Shown here piece by piece: positions 1 to 35,993 of a stretch of DNA of 64,000 bases. Positions within the stretch are counted from its first letter, which is position 1. The number at the start of each line of letters is the position of its first letter. The stretch is from Antedon mediterranea. Its lineage: Eukaryota; Echinodermata; Crinoidea; Comatulida; Antedonidae. The position numbers were made by a program, and so were the translations under genes. The notes under the pieces were generated by a model, which worked only from the letters and a program-made list of their open reading frames with translations, was not told the DNA's origin and made no database searches. The DNA lies in contig NC_092671.1 in the NCBI RefSeq assembly GCF_964355755.1, positions 14,738,501-14,802,500 on the forward strand, read 5' to 3'.

Positions 1-629
1 TCGTGTATTTTATTTAATTTCATTGAAATACATTGTCTATGTGTCGCTAATATACAGATAATGCTCCTTGCGTAATAAGGTGATCTTTTTTTGTAAAATA
101 ATTCTGTAAATACAGTTTTATTGTTACTAATTACTGTAAAAAAAATTGGAATACTAATATGGTTTGTGTGTCGTTTCATTTATTTTATTATAAATCGAGT
201 CAAAACAATCATTAAATGGTTTGAAATTGTATTGTTTTATTTTTTTAAATAGTTTTGCATTTAAGTGGTCTTGGTTTTTGTAATTCATTTTTAACTTGAA
301 AATTGTTGTGAAGTGTGTTGTTTATTTCCTTAAACTGTTTGATTACAAATAAAGTGTTCACAAATAAAATGTCTGTCTTTTTGTAATTAAAAACAATTTT
401 ATAATATGTGAAAATTGTTAAATTTTAGTTGAAAATTCATTCATTGTGTAATGTTGTATTAACTTAAGTAAATGTAAATGAATAGCTGTAAACTGTTTTC
501 TACATCAATAAATGATTATAGAGGACAGCGCTGACTATTAGATTTAAGTAGTTTAGGGTTTAAGTAAGTTAAAATATTACTCATACAAATTTAACTGTAA
601 TTTTAATAATTTGCTGTAATCATTTCAGA
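1..629. other. AT-rich non-coding stretch left of the tandem array
   Basis: No open reading frame, splice-bounded exon or RNA gene was recognised here. The stretch is T- and A-rich and contains scattered AATAAA-like hexamers (for example near 350-370). It runs directly into the polypyrimidine/AG acceptor of the first exon-like block at 630. If that array is genic, this would be its upstream intron or an upstream gene's 3' flank; the window edge cuts off the rest. Confidence 0.4.
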
Positions 630-1232
630 GCACATCTGGATGTACAGATACAAGACTGTCTGAACCAATTACAGGTAAAAAACACCATACAGTATGTACC
701 TATGATTAATTTTAGTTTTTATATTTCTTTTCAGAGCTCACCTATGGATGTACAGATACAAGACTGTTGGAACCAATTACAGGTAAAAAACACCATACAG
801 TATGCCTATGATTAATTTTTGTTTTTATCTTTCCTTTCAGAACACACTTATGAATGTACAGATACAAGACTGTTGGAACCAATTACAGGTAAAAAACACC
901 ATACAGTATGCCTATGATTAATGTGTGTTTTTATATTTCTTTTCAGAGCACACTTATGGATGTACAGATACAAGACTGTTGGAACCAATTACAGGTAAAA
1001 AACACCATACAGTATGCCTATGATTAATGTGTGTTTTTATATTTCTTTTCAGAGCACACCTATGGATGTACAGATACAAGACTGTTGGAACCAATTGCAG
1101 GTAAAAAACACCATACAGTATGCCTATGATTAATGTGTGTTTTTATATTTCTTTTCAGAGCACACCTATGGATGTACAGATGTTGGAACCAATTACAGGT
1201 AAAAAACACCATACAGTATGCCTATGATTAAT

Positions 1233-2451
1233 CAATAGGGTTGGTGAAATTCAGTCCAAAATATGCAGAATTTTTCCAAAATACGTCAAGTTGAGGGCGC
1301 TATACTAATCCAAAATACGCGAGTCTTTCCAAAATACGTCGACTTGGGGGCGCTATTCATTTTCCAAAATACGTGAATTGTCCAAAATACGTCAAGTTGA
1401 GGGCGCTAGTCATTTTCCAAAATACGCAATTTGTCCAAAATACGTCAATTTGGAACCGCTTGTAATTTTCCAAAATACGTCAACTTGAGAGCGCTATTCA
1501 TTTTCCAAAATACGCAATTTAAATAACTCCTTTACTTCTTCTAACCAATTAATTATTGATATTATTTTAATCACAATACCATATGCTTTTTATTATTATA
1601 TATTATATGAAATAATTATTATGTTAGATTTCAGATTAGGTAACTTATTAGACCATAAGTACTGTACATTAAATTGAAAGCGATGTTGGTCTGTCGAGCT
1701 CGGGAAAAATATCGATTTTGTAGATCACCAAATATATAACACATACCTATGACTATACTTAAATACTATATACGTACATGCTGGTTTTGTAGCCGGTTTA
1801 TGCCGCATTTAAACTAGCTACGTCTGGCAATGCAATCGTACATCGTTCAGACATTATTAACGTATATTATAGGCACTGTCTATTGACTGATGTTGGCACA
1901 TATTTGTTGTTTTTCAGTAATAAATGATTACATTGAAAAATAATAATTGGCTACTCTATGACATTTTATTTACAAAAAATTCTGCCTTCTAATACTTTCA
2001 TTTATAACTAAAATGTACTTGTTTGTTTTATTCCAAGAAACTTTTTTTGAATACATTAAACTGTAATTTTACCTTACACTCTCAATATGATACATTTGGA
2101 AAGGCTCTCGTATTTTGGAAAAAAAGTTTGCCGCCCTCAAGTTGACGTATTTTGGAAAATTACTAGCCGTCCCAAATTGCAAATTGACGTATTTTGGACA
2201 AATCGCGTATTTTGGAAATAAATAGCGCCCTCAATTTGACGTATTTTGGACAATTCATGTATTTGGGATGATTTATAGCGCCCTCAACTTGACGTATTTT
2301 GGACAATTCACGTATTTTGGAAAATGAATAGGGCCCTCAAGTCGACGTATTTTGGAAAGACTCGCGTATTTTGGATTAGTATAGCGCCCTCAACTTGACG
2401 TATTTTGGAAAAAATTCTGCGTATTTTGGACTGATGTTCACCAACCCGACA
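1233..2451. mobile_element. Foldback/MULE-like non-autonomous DNA transposon with 9-bp TSD
   Basis: A 1,219-bp insertion in the intron-like part of one array unit. It is flanked by the direct duplication ATGATTAAT (1224-1232 and 2452-2460), which is array sequence. Its two ends are inverted copies of each other over roughly 290-350 bp. These arms are built from short subrepeats containing CCAAAATACGTCAA and GGGCGCTA, alternating in spacing. The centre (about 1520-2090) is AT-rich without a reading frame. Long subrepeat-rich inverted arms with a 9-bp duplication are typical of Mutator-like or foldback elements. No transposase is present, so it must have been mobilised in trans. Confidence 0.85.
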
Positions 2452-2670
2452 ATGATTAATGTGTGTTTTTATATTTCTTTTCAGAGCTCACCTATGGATG
2501 TACAGATACAAGACTGTTGGAACCAATCACTGGTAAAAAACACCATACAGTATGTACCTATGATTAATGTGTGTTTTTATCTTTCTTTTCAGAGCTCACC
2601 TATGGATGTACAGATACAAGACTGTTGGAACCAATCACAGGTAAAAAACACCATACAGTATGCCTATGAT

Positions 2671-4368
2671 TAATGTGTGTTTTTATATTTCTTTTCACAG
2701 AACACCTATGGATGTACAGATACAAGACTGTTGGAACCAATCACAGGTAAAAAACACCATACAGTATGCCTATGATTAATGTGTGTTTTTATATTTCTTT
2801 TCACAGAACACCTATGGATGTACAGATACAAGACTGTTGGAACCAATTACAGGTAAAAAACACCATACAGTATGCCTATGATTAATGTGTGTTTTTATCT
2901 TTCTTTTCAGAGCACACCTATGGATGTACAGATACAAGACTGTTGGAACCGATCACAGGTAAAAACACCATACAGTATGCCTATGATTAATGTGTGTTTT
3001 TATATTTCTTTTCAGAGCACACCTATGGATGTACAGATACAAGACTGTTGGAACCGATCACAGGTAAAAAACACCATACAGTATGCCTATGATTAATGTG
3101 TGTTTTTATATTTCTTTTCAGAGCACACCTATGGATGTACAGATACAAGACTGTTGGAACCGATCACAGGTAAAAAACACCATACAGTATGCCTATGATT
3201 AATGTGTGTTTTTATATTTCTTTTCAGAGCACACCTATGGATGTACAGATACAAGACTGTTGGAACCGATCACAGGTAAAAAACACCATACAGTATGCCT
3301 ATGATTAATGTGTGTTTTTATATTTCTTTTCAGAGCACACCTATGGATGTACAGATACAAGACTGTTGGAACCGATCACAGGTAAAAACACCATACAGTA
3401 TGCCTATGATTAATGTGTGTTTTTATATTTCTTTTCAGAGCACACCTATGGATGTACAGATACAAGACTGTTGGAACCAATTACAGGTAAAAAAAAACAC
3501 CATACAGTATGCCTATGATTAATGTGTGTTTTTATATTTCTTTTCACAGAACACCTATGGATGTACAGATACAAGACTGTTGGAACCAATCACAGGTAAA
3601 AAACACCATACAGTATGCCTATGATTAATGTGTGTTTTTATATTTCTTTTCACAGAACACCTATGGATGTACAGATACAAGACTGTTGGAACCAATTACA
3701 GGTAAAAAACACCATACAGTATGCCTATGATTAATGTGTGTTTTTATCTTTCTTTTCAGAGCACACCTATGGATGTACAGATACAAGACTGTTGGAACCG
3801 ATCACAGGTAAAAACACCATACAGTATGCCTATGATTAATGTGTGTTTTTATATTTCTTTTCAGAGCACACCTATGGATGTACAGATACAAGACTGTTGG
3901 AACCGATCACAGGTAAAAAACACCATACAGTATGCCTATGATTAATGTGTGTTTTTATATTTCTTTTCAGAGCACACCTATGGATGTACAGATACAAGAC
4001 TGTTGGAACCGATCACAGGTAAAAAACACCATACAGTATGCCTATGATTAATGTGTGTTTTTATATTTCTTTTCAGAGCACACCTATGGATGTACAGATA
4101 CAAGACTGTTGGAACCGATCACAGGTAAAAAACACCATACAGTATGCCTATGATTAATGTGTGTTTTTATATTTCTTTTCAGAGCACACCTATGGATGTA
4201 CAGATACAAGACTGTTGGAACCGATCACAGGTAAAAACACCATACAGTATGCCTATGATTAATGTGTGTTTTTATATTTCTTTTCAGAGCACACCTATGG
4301 ATGTACAGATACAAGACTGTTGGAACCGATTACAGGTAAAAACACCATACAGTATGTACCTATGATTA
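2671..4368 (+). repeat. Higher-order repeat: two 849-bp blocks of eight array units
   Basis: Within the microexon-like array, the segment beginning at 2671 recurs almost unchanged from 3520. The offset is 849 bp, that is eight units. Both blocks start with two adjacent units that carry the variant TTCACAG acceptor, followed by a unit with TTTATCTTTC in its pyrimidine tract and then GATCACAG-ending units. A related block appears to begin again near 4462. This indicates recent segmental expansion by unequal exchange of multi-unit blocks. Confidence 0.7.
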
Positions 4369-6025
4369 ATGTGTGTTTTTATATTTCTTTTCAGAGCACA
4401 CCTATGGATGTACAGATACAAGACTGTTGGAACCAATTACAGGTAAAAAACACCATACAGTATGCCTATGATTAATGTGTGTTTTTATCTTTCTTTTCAG
4501 AGCACACCTATGGATGTACAGATACAAGACTGTTGGAACCGATCACAGGTAAAAACACCATACAGTATGCCTATGATTAATGTGTGTTTTTATATTTCTT
4601 TTCAGAGCACACCTATGGATGTACAGATACAAGACTGTTGGAACCGATCACAGGTAAAAAACACCATACAGTATGCCTATGATTAATGTGTGTTTTTATA
4701 TTTCTTTTCAGAGCACACCTATGGATGTACAGATACAAGATTGTTGGAACCAATTACAGGTAAAAAACACCATACAGTATGCCTATGATTAATGTGTGTT
4801 TTTATATTTCTTTTCAGAGCACACCTATGGATGTACAGATACAAGACTGTTGGAACCGATCACAGGTAAAAAACACCATACAGTATGCCTATGATTAATG
4901 TGTGTTTTTATATTTCTTTTCAGAGCACACCTATGGATGTACAGATACAAGACTGTTGGAACCAATCACAGGTAAAAAACACCATACAGTATGCCTATGA
5001 TTAATGTGTGTTTTTATATTTCTTTTCAGAGCACACCTATGGATGTACAGATACAAGACTGTTGGAACCGATCACAGGTAAAAAACACCATACAGTATGC
5101 CTATGATTAATGTGTGTTTTTATATTTCTTTTCAGAGCACACCTATGGATGTACAGATACAAGACTGTTGGAACCGATCACAGGTAAAAAACACCATACA
5201 GTATGCCTATGATTAATGTGTGTTTTTATATTTCTTTTCAGAGCACACCTATGGATGTACAGATACAAGACTGTTGGAACCAATCACAGGTAAAAAACAC
5301 CATACAGTATGCCTATGATTAATGTGTGTTTTTATATTTCTTTTCAGAGCACACCTATGGATGTACAGATACAAGACTGTTGGAACCGATCACAGGTAAA
5401 AAACACCATACAGTATGCCTATGATTAATGTGTGTTTTTATATTTCTTTTCAGAGCACACCTATGGATGTACAGATACAAGACTGTTGGAACCGATCACA
5501 GGTAAAAACACCATACAGTATGCCTATGATTAATGTGTGTTTTTATATTTCTTTTCAGAGCACACCTGTGGATGTACAGATACAAGACTGTTGGAACCGA
5601 TCACAGGTAAAAAACACCATACAGTATGCCTATGATTAATGTGTGTTTTTATATTTCTTTTCACAGAACACCTATGGATGTACAGATACAAGACTGTTGG
5701 AACCGATCACAGGTAAAAACACCATACAGTATGCCTATGATTAATGTGTGTTTTTATCTTTCTTTTCAGAGCACACCTATGGATGTACAGATACAAGACT
5801 GTTGGAACCGATCACAGGTAAAAAACACCATACAGTATGCCTATGATTAATGTGTGTTTTTATCTTTCTTTTCAGAGCACACCTATGGATGTACAGATAC
5901 AAGACTGTTGGAACCGATCACAGGTAAAAACACCATACAGTATGTAGCTGTGGTTAATTCTTTTTATCTTTCTTTTTAGAACACACCTATATAGAGATAA
6001 TAGACTTTTGGAACCAATCACATGT

Positions 6026-6830
6026 AAAAACACAAATTATGTACCTATGAGTAAGACTAACCATATTATCACATGTACCATTAACTATTTATGACCATTA
6101 CTCTGTTCAGTTGTTGCTAATAAAGAATACCATAATGGTGGGATACTGTGAACAAATTAAAGCTAGCTACGTACTGGTACATTAAACATATTCGAATCTC
6201 ATATCTGTAATAATAATATTTATGAATGTAAATGACAAGAATAGATACAGTATTAAGAATAATACTACCAGGTACCATGTTGTTATTGTATATTTGCAAG
6301 ATCGATCGATTTTGCTAGTGGAGAAACATCCAAGAATTGCCAAAGGTAGAGTTTGTCAGTTGCAAAGAAATTGGTCTAAAAAACACATTTTTCGTACAAA
6401 TTTGCCATTCTAATATAGACTATTATGGATAAAGGAGAACTAGTATAAGACTTATGGTTTAGGAGGAGATAGAGGAACAAATTTTGGCTTAATGCTATTG
6501 TAATATAGATTAACCAAAATGATACCAAGGTAATTCATAAAATAGTATTGTATTGTATATTTCTAGTATTTACTGACATATTTAGAATATTTACCTACAG
6601 TAGCCATACTACTAATTGTCGCCGATACTTGAAAAGAAAACAATTATGTATTTCAATTATTTAAATATTCATTAGGTTATCTAGGTAATGAATGAATGAA
6701 TTTGATAACTTATATATAGTTAGCATTCCTCAACAAAAGAGCATATAAAGGTTATTTTTACATTATTTATTGTTAACTTTTTTTAAAACTCTTTAAAAAG
6801 TTCAAATATCTAAATTATAGAGGGCGGTGT
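6026..6830. other. Intergenic stretch between the array and TPCN2
   Basis: About 0.8 kb of AT-rich sequence separating the last decayed array unit from the TPCN2 promoter region. Short open frames on both strands (for example a 63-codon one at 6222-6413) have no recognisable similarity and no convincing splice context. I see no clear terminal exon for the array here. Confidence 0.4.
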
Positions 6831-6846
6831 TTGTTCCAACCACCTC

Positions 6847-6854
6847 TCACGTGA
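6847..6854. promoter_or_regulatory. TCACGTGA E-box (CLEAR/M-box-like) upstream of TPCN2
   Basis: The palindrome TCACGTGA lies 118 bp before the TPCN2 start codon, in a less AT-rich patch that probably contains the core promoter or 5' leader. TFEB/TFE3/MITF family factors bind CACGTG E-boxes with this flanking pattern (CLEAR element GTCACGTGAC) in promoters of lysosomal genes, and TPC2 is a lysosomal channel. The site is seen directly; its use is inference. No TATA box in a convincing position was identified. Confidence 0.5.
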
Positions 6855-6866
6855 TTAAATAAAAAC

Positions 6867-6923
6867 ATGAGTTTTGTGGTGAAGCAGCAGCGAAGTCTAA
6901 AGACGGTACAAACATTTTATTAG
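6867..6923 (+). CDS. Possible 18-codon upstream ORF in the TPCN2 leader
   Basis: An ATG at 6867 opens a short frame that ends in TAG at 6921-6923, 48 bp before the TPCN2 ATG and not overlapping it. If transcription starts upstream of 6867 this would be a uORF able to reduce initiation at TPCN2. The ATG has a C at -3 and A at +4, a poor initiation context, whereas the main ATG has A at -3 and G at +4. The transcription start is unknown, so this may simply be promoter DNA. Confidence 0.25.
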   Translation: MSFVVKQQRSLKTVQTFY

Positions 6924-6971
6924 AACATTTAAAATAGCAGTGATGATTTACAATACTTTTATTTAGTTAAA

Positions 6972-31755
<24,784 letters not shown>

Positions 31756-32180
31756 TAGTGAGTTAATGTACTTACAGAGGGTAAGTATAGTCATTAATTG
31801 TTGTAGTCTATTATAATATGGATTCCAAAAAATGTCATAGAATTTTGATATAAAATTTTGTTTTGATTTTATTTGTTTTGACCATAACATCAATTGTAGT
31901 AATGTTCTAACCCCAGTTCCTTATTTATTTTGTTCTTATTTAACCAGGGATTATTTTACAACTCCCTGAATTAACCACACACTAGACCATATTTTAGGTG
32001 TAGTTTTGTAGTTAAACATGTACACCTAACTAACTTAGTCGTACAAAGCTTATTTTGCCTGCTAGATTGTGTAAATTTGAAAAATGTTATTCAAATGAAT
32101 GTATATTTGAATAAAAACAGATTTTATGTTTTAATTAATAAACATTAAAATCCCCAAAATAAAGATAGTTTTCCTGCCCC
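31756..32180 (+). terminator. TPCN2 3' UTR with clustered AATAAA signals
   Basis: After the stop codon, the first clustered polyadenylation hexamers are AATAAA at 32110-32115, 32137-32142 and 32158-32163, a plausible 3' end for a 3' UTR of about 400 nt. Later AATAAA sites exist, so longer forms cannot be excluded. Confidence 0.45.
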
Positions 32181-35100
32181 TGGTAAGAATATCTTTTTTT
32201 TTTTTATATTAGAAGTTTTAGAATAGGTGAAGTTCCTAGGGTCTTTAATATTTCCAAGGCCTTTAGATACTAACTTACCCAGTTAGCGGTTACGTTGTGG
32301 TTAGAATTAAGTGTCACCCGGTGCCTGGCTGGTGTCAGTTTAGGAAAGTCTTGTGTCAGTGATTATTGAGCAATGTTGATTTCTAATCCATGGATCAATA
32401 ACTGCAGATGGCTAAATGATTTTTAGTTTAGCACCCGGCATCATATCCTTGTTTTTTTTAAAGATTTGATTTGTGTTTTTTACAGTGTTTGAAATGAAAG
32501 TATTTATATACTTGATAAACAAAGATAAACGCCACTGTGGTTTTTTTTTTATTTCTTCAATGCTTTTTTGTTCCTGAGAATAGTTACAGGATCTTCTGAT
32601 CCATGGTGTATTTTTCTTTTTTCTTTCAATGTTGCTTGCAGTTAATATCCTATTTTTAGTGGAACACTAACTATTTTGTTAATAAATTGAAACTTCTGTT
32701 TAGCTGGAGATGTGGTAGCACACTCTCTGCTCCTGGTTCTCCCCTTACGGTGCTACAATTTTGCTTCACACTCTCAACTCTATGAGAGTACAGTCTTGCC
32801 CCTAACCATGATTTTACATTCTTTCCCCTAACAATAGAATACTATCCTTTCTTTACCTTTATGAAGGATTGATACCCTCAATCTGAACCTAAAGCCACTA
32901 TTATGAAATAGATTCCCATGCCAACAGTACGTAATTTTGTTATTACATTTTGAGGATTAACCTGGTTTTGAAACGCTTCAAACCTTTTAATCCTTAACGG
33001 TAATTCTAAAGCTTCGTTTAGACTTGTTAAACTTACACTTTTGCATTCATTCAACGTATTTCTTTATTGTTTATAGCTGCAGTGAAGGCCTGTGGTATTT
33101 GCTGACATTTTTCACTTGTGTTTGACTTGACTGCTGCACTCTATGCAGTCTTTTAATCTTTGGTAAAACTATCTTTTTTACTGCTCATCTTCTATTCAAT
33201 AGTTATGAATAGCCTCATTGAGAACTTCTGTTAAGTCATTGATGACCTTTTATTCACTGTTCACCAGAGGCATATTTGAGATTTTCAGAATTTTTATGAT
33301 AATATTATTAATCTCAATGGGAAAAAGATAAATATTTGACATCAGTTAGCTAATAAACATTTTATAAATGATAAACAAATTATTGTAAATAAATATTCTT
33401 GCCCACACTGTAAATACACACAGTTGTTTAATATTTAAAACAAAACATGATTTTGTGCTTAATGCAATATATTTACGTAAATAGCAATAATTTATCTATT
33501 TAGTAAGAATATTTACAGTATAATTTTGCCTAATCTTTAAATGTTATTAAGTTCTAAATTGTGCTATAAGCCATTGGCCCTGATTTGTGTACAGTATGCA
33601 AATGTTCGCTTTTCCAAGATGCTTTCATTATATAAATAAAGCATGGAGTTATTTCTCCATGAATAAAGTAATAATAATATTTTAACATGCATACATCTTG
33701 AAGTTTGCAGCATAATGGTTATCTTTTAATAACAGCTTTAATTATAGACCAAAAATCATAGTTATAATTTATACATTTTATTAGATTACTGTTTATTAAA
33801 TTTAACAAAACCAATTGACAGTAAGGCCATATAAAAAAATATATTTATCGTCCCCTCCCTTTTTTTCTATTTTTGCAAAAATGAATGTTTCATTACCAAA
33901 AATATATGAGATCTGATGAATAGACATACAGATCCATGAAGTTGGTGGATCCTCATAAATTGTTTCTCTGTTGTATTGTGTACACTACAGGCCATGTTTA
34001 TATTTTGCCACCTAAATACTGCTTTTAGAAAAAAGAAAAAACTCCACTACTGACAATTTTGAGGATATAGGATGATAAACAATTAATTTTTTTATAGGGC
34101 TCAAATTGTAAAAATTAAATGTATTTTTGTATAAGTAAGTTTGTAAATGAACAATAATAAATTGATTATAAAAACAGTTGTTGTATTTTTTATGTTGTAC
34201 ATTATAACTTTTTGCAGCCTGGCTGATTGAAGAGGAATCATTATTCATTACTTGAATTGCCTTTATTTTAGGTCATAGTCGTTTAGATTGAACCATATGC
34301 ATGATGAGTATGGTATGGTATTGGTGTCAAAAATCAAGTATTCAAGGTTGCCATGGCAGATTGAATGTTTTACAAGTTTGTTTGTAATCTAATGGCCATG
34401 TACTACATAAAGTACAGTATGCCATATATGACTTGTAATCCTGAGAATATTTTGTGGTCAAAAATATCTTTTGCACACCTACAAATTGGCAACCCGTTTT
34501 ACATCATACTATGCAAGTATTGAAGGCACCCCTGGTATAAAGGTGTTACCGTATTTGAAATGTGGTATCTCTGGTTCAATACCTTTGAAAGTTTCAATAT
34601 AATAACTGTAATCTTGTGTACTTAACCTATCGATTACTGCTTCCTATTGGACTTTATCCTCTTATATACCATAGTGCACTTTATAGTTCATATGGTAATT
34701 TCATCATGGATTCTCCTATTCTATGCCTCAGTGCTTTGCTGGCACAAAAGGAAATAACTCAACCTCTCAAAGGTAATTGAGAGGAACTAACAGATTAAAA
34801 TCTTATGTAGGGAAAAAATAGATCAGCCATGCTTTATACCTGCAATTTTGACTGCTACCGAGAGACGAGAGAATTACTCACTATCCAATCCAGAATGGAA
34901 CCCTTCAAATTGCTAGTCATAGGTCATTCCCCCTGGGTAATTATTAGGGGTTGTACACCTCCCTTTGTTAATTACCTAAACTGATTTCCATTTATAGAAT
35001 GTTATGGAATGTAGATCACCTGAAATCTGTTTTTGATATTATTTTGCATAATTTAATTATTGTATGAAACAGTTGGTTAATGAGACTTGTCTGGAGTTTG

Positions 35101-35902
35101 GATTATTATGAAAACATTGTGTAAACTTTGTATAATGTTGTTAGTCTTACCATAACCCCTCTCTTTACCATCACTTTCATGTCTACCTTTGTACGTGTAA
35201 TTAAGTCATTTTGATGTTAAAAAGATGATGGATTTTATATGTCAGCCACCTTTAATCCAGATGTTCTGTTATGTAAACTTTGCCTAATGTTCTAACAACA
35301 TGGATTACAAAAAGGATGAGAAGTAGTAAGCCATGAAGCCAAGCCAATCCCATTTATGACTAAAACTGTTTAATGCCTGGAATTCAGACTTATTAGTAGT
35401 GTGGAGAGATGGTAATGGATTTTGTTTGGAGTGGGTGGTCTTTAGGCATTTCATAGCATTTTAGTACCAGTCATAATGTTTATCTTCCTCATCAGTCAAA
35501 CAATTTGAAATTCTTCAATGGTTCAAGGGTGGATATAAAATTTGGGGATAAGGTAAGAAATTTGGCAATAAAATTTGAAAATTGGATCAAAGAGACATTA
35601 CTTGCAGACAGGACCTTGCCAACAACAATTCCTTTAATAAAAAAACAGATTATAGTTATACATTAGTAGGCCTACATGTAGTGTTTCTGGTTTAACAATT
35701 AAGCAAAGATGTTTTAATCATTAATTATTGTCTTCAAGTTGTCAGTCTTACTTATCTAATGTCAATGCACCAATTCCTCTGCCACAACTGTCATCAGTCC
35801 CATCCTTATCATATACCATGGCACAGTCAATTGTCATTCAAATCATTAAATACTGTATATGATAATCAAGATAGTTAATCAAGATAGTTAATCAAGCTTC
35901 CT

Positions 35903-35993
35903 TTTATTTATCAATTTATTCACTTTTATTTATCAATTTATTCACTTTAATTTATCAATGTATTCACTCTAATTTATCAATGTATTCACTTTA
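35903..35993. repeat. ~21-bp AT-rich minisatellite
   Basis: About four to five copies of TTATTTATCAATTTATTCAC with T/A and T/G variants. Just upstream, GATAGTTAATCAA is duplicated (35870-35896). Confidence 0.75.

Larger units (their letters stand above)
630..6025 (+). repeat. Tandem array of ~40 microexon-like units (48-nt exon-like + ~58-nt intron-like)
   Basis: About 40 head-to-tail units with a period of 105-107 bp. Each has a pyrimidine-rich acceptor ending TTTCTTTTCAG, a 48-nt block, and a donor CAG|GTAAAA, with a branch-point-like TGATTAAT between donor and acceptor. The 48-nt block is open in all three + frames. In the phase-1 frame it reads EHTYGCTDTRLLEPIT, one cysteine per 16 residues. 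The commonest differences between copies (CCA/CCG, ATT/ATC, ACC/ACT, CTG/TTG, ACA/ACT) are silent in that frame but change residues in the others. A-run length changes fall in the intron-like part. Exceptions: the first copy is 46 nt with phase-0 entry, the copy at 1159 has an 8-nt deletion, about five copies have a TTCACAG acceptor that would shift the frame, and the last copy (about 5980-6025) is decayed. The peptide is not one I recognise. The alternative is a satellite that merely captured an exon. Confidence 0.85.

Noticed and set aside
2395-5850. Series of 60-90-codon frames reading MINVCFYISFQSTPMDVQIQDCWN across the array
   Set aside because: They read through both intron-like and exon-like parts only where a unit is 105 bp, and the shared substitutions are replacements in that frame. 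The splice-bounded frame explains the variation better.
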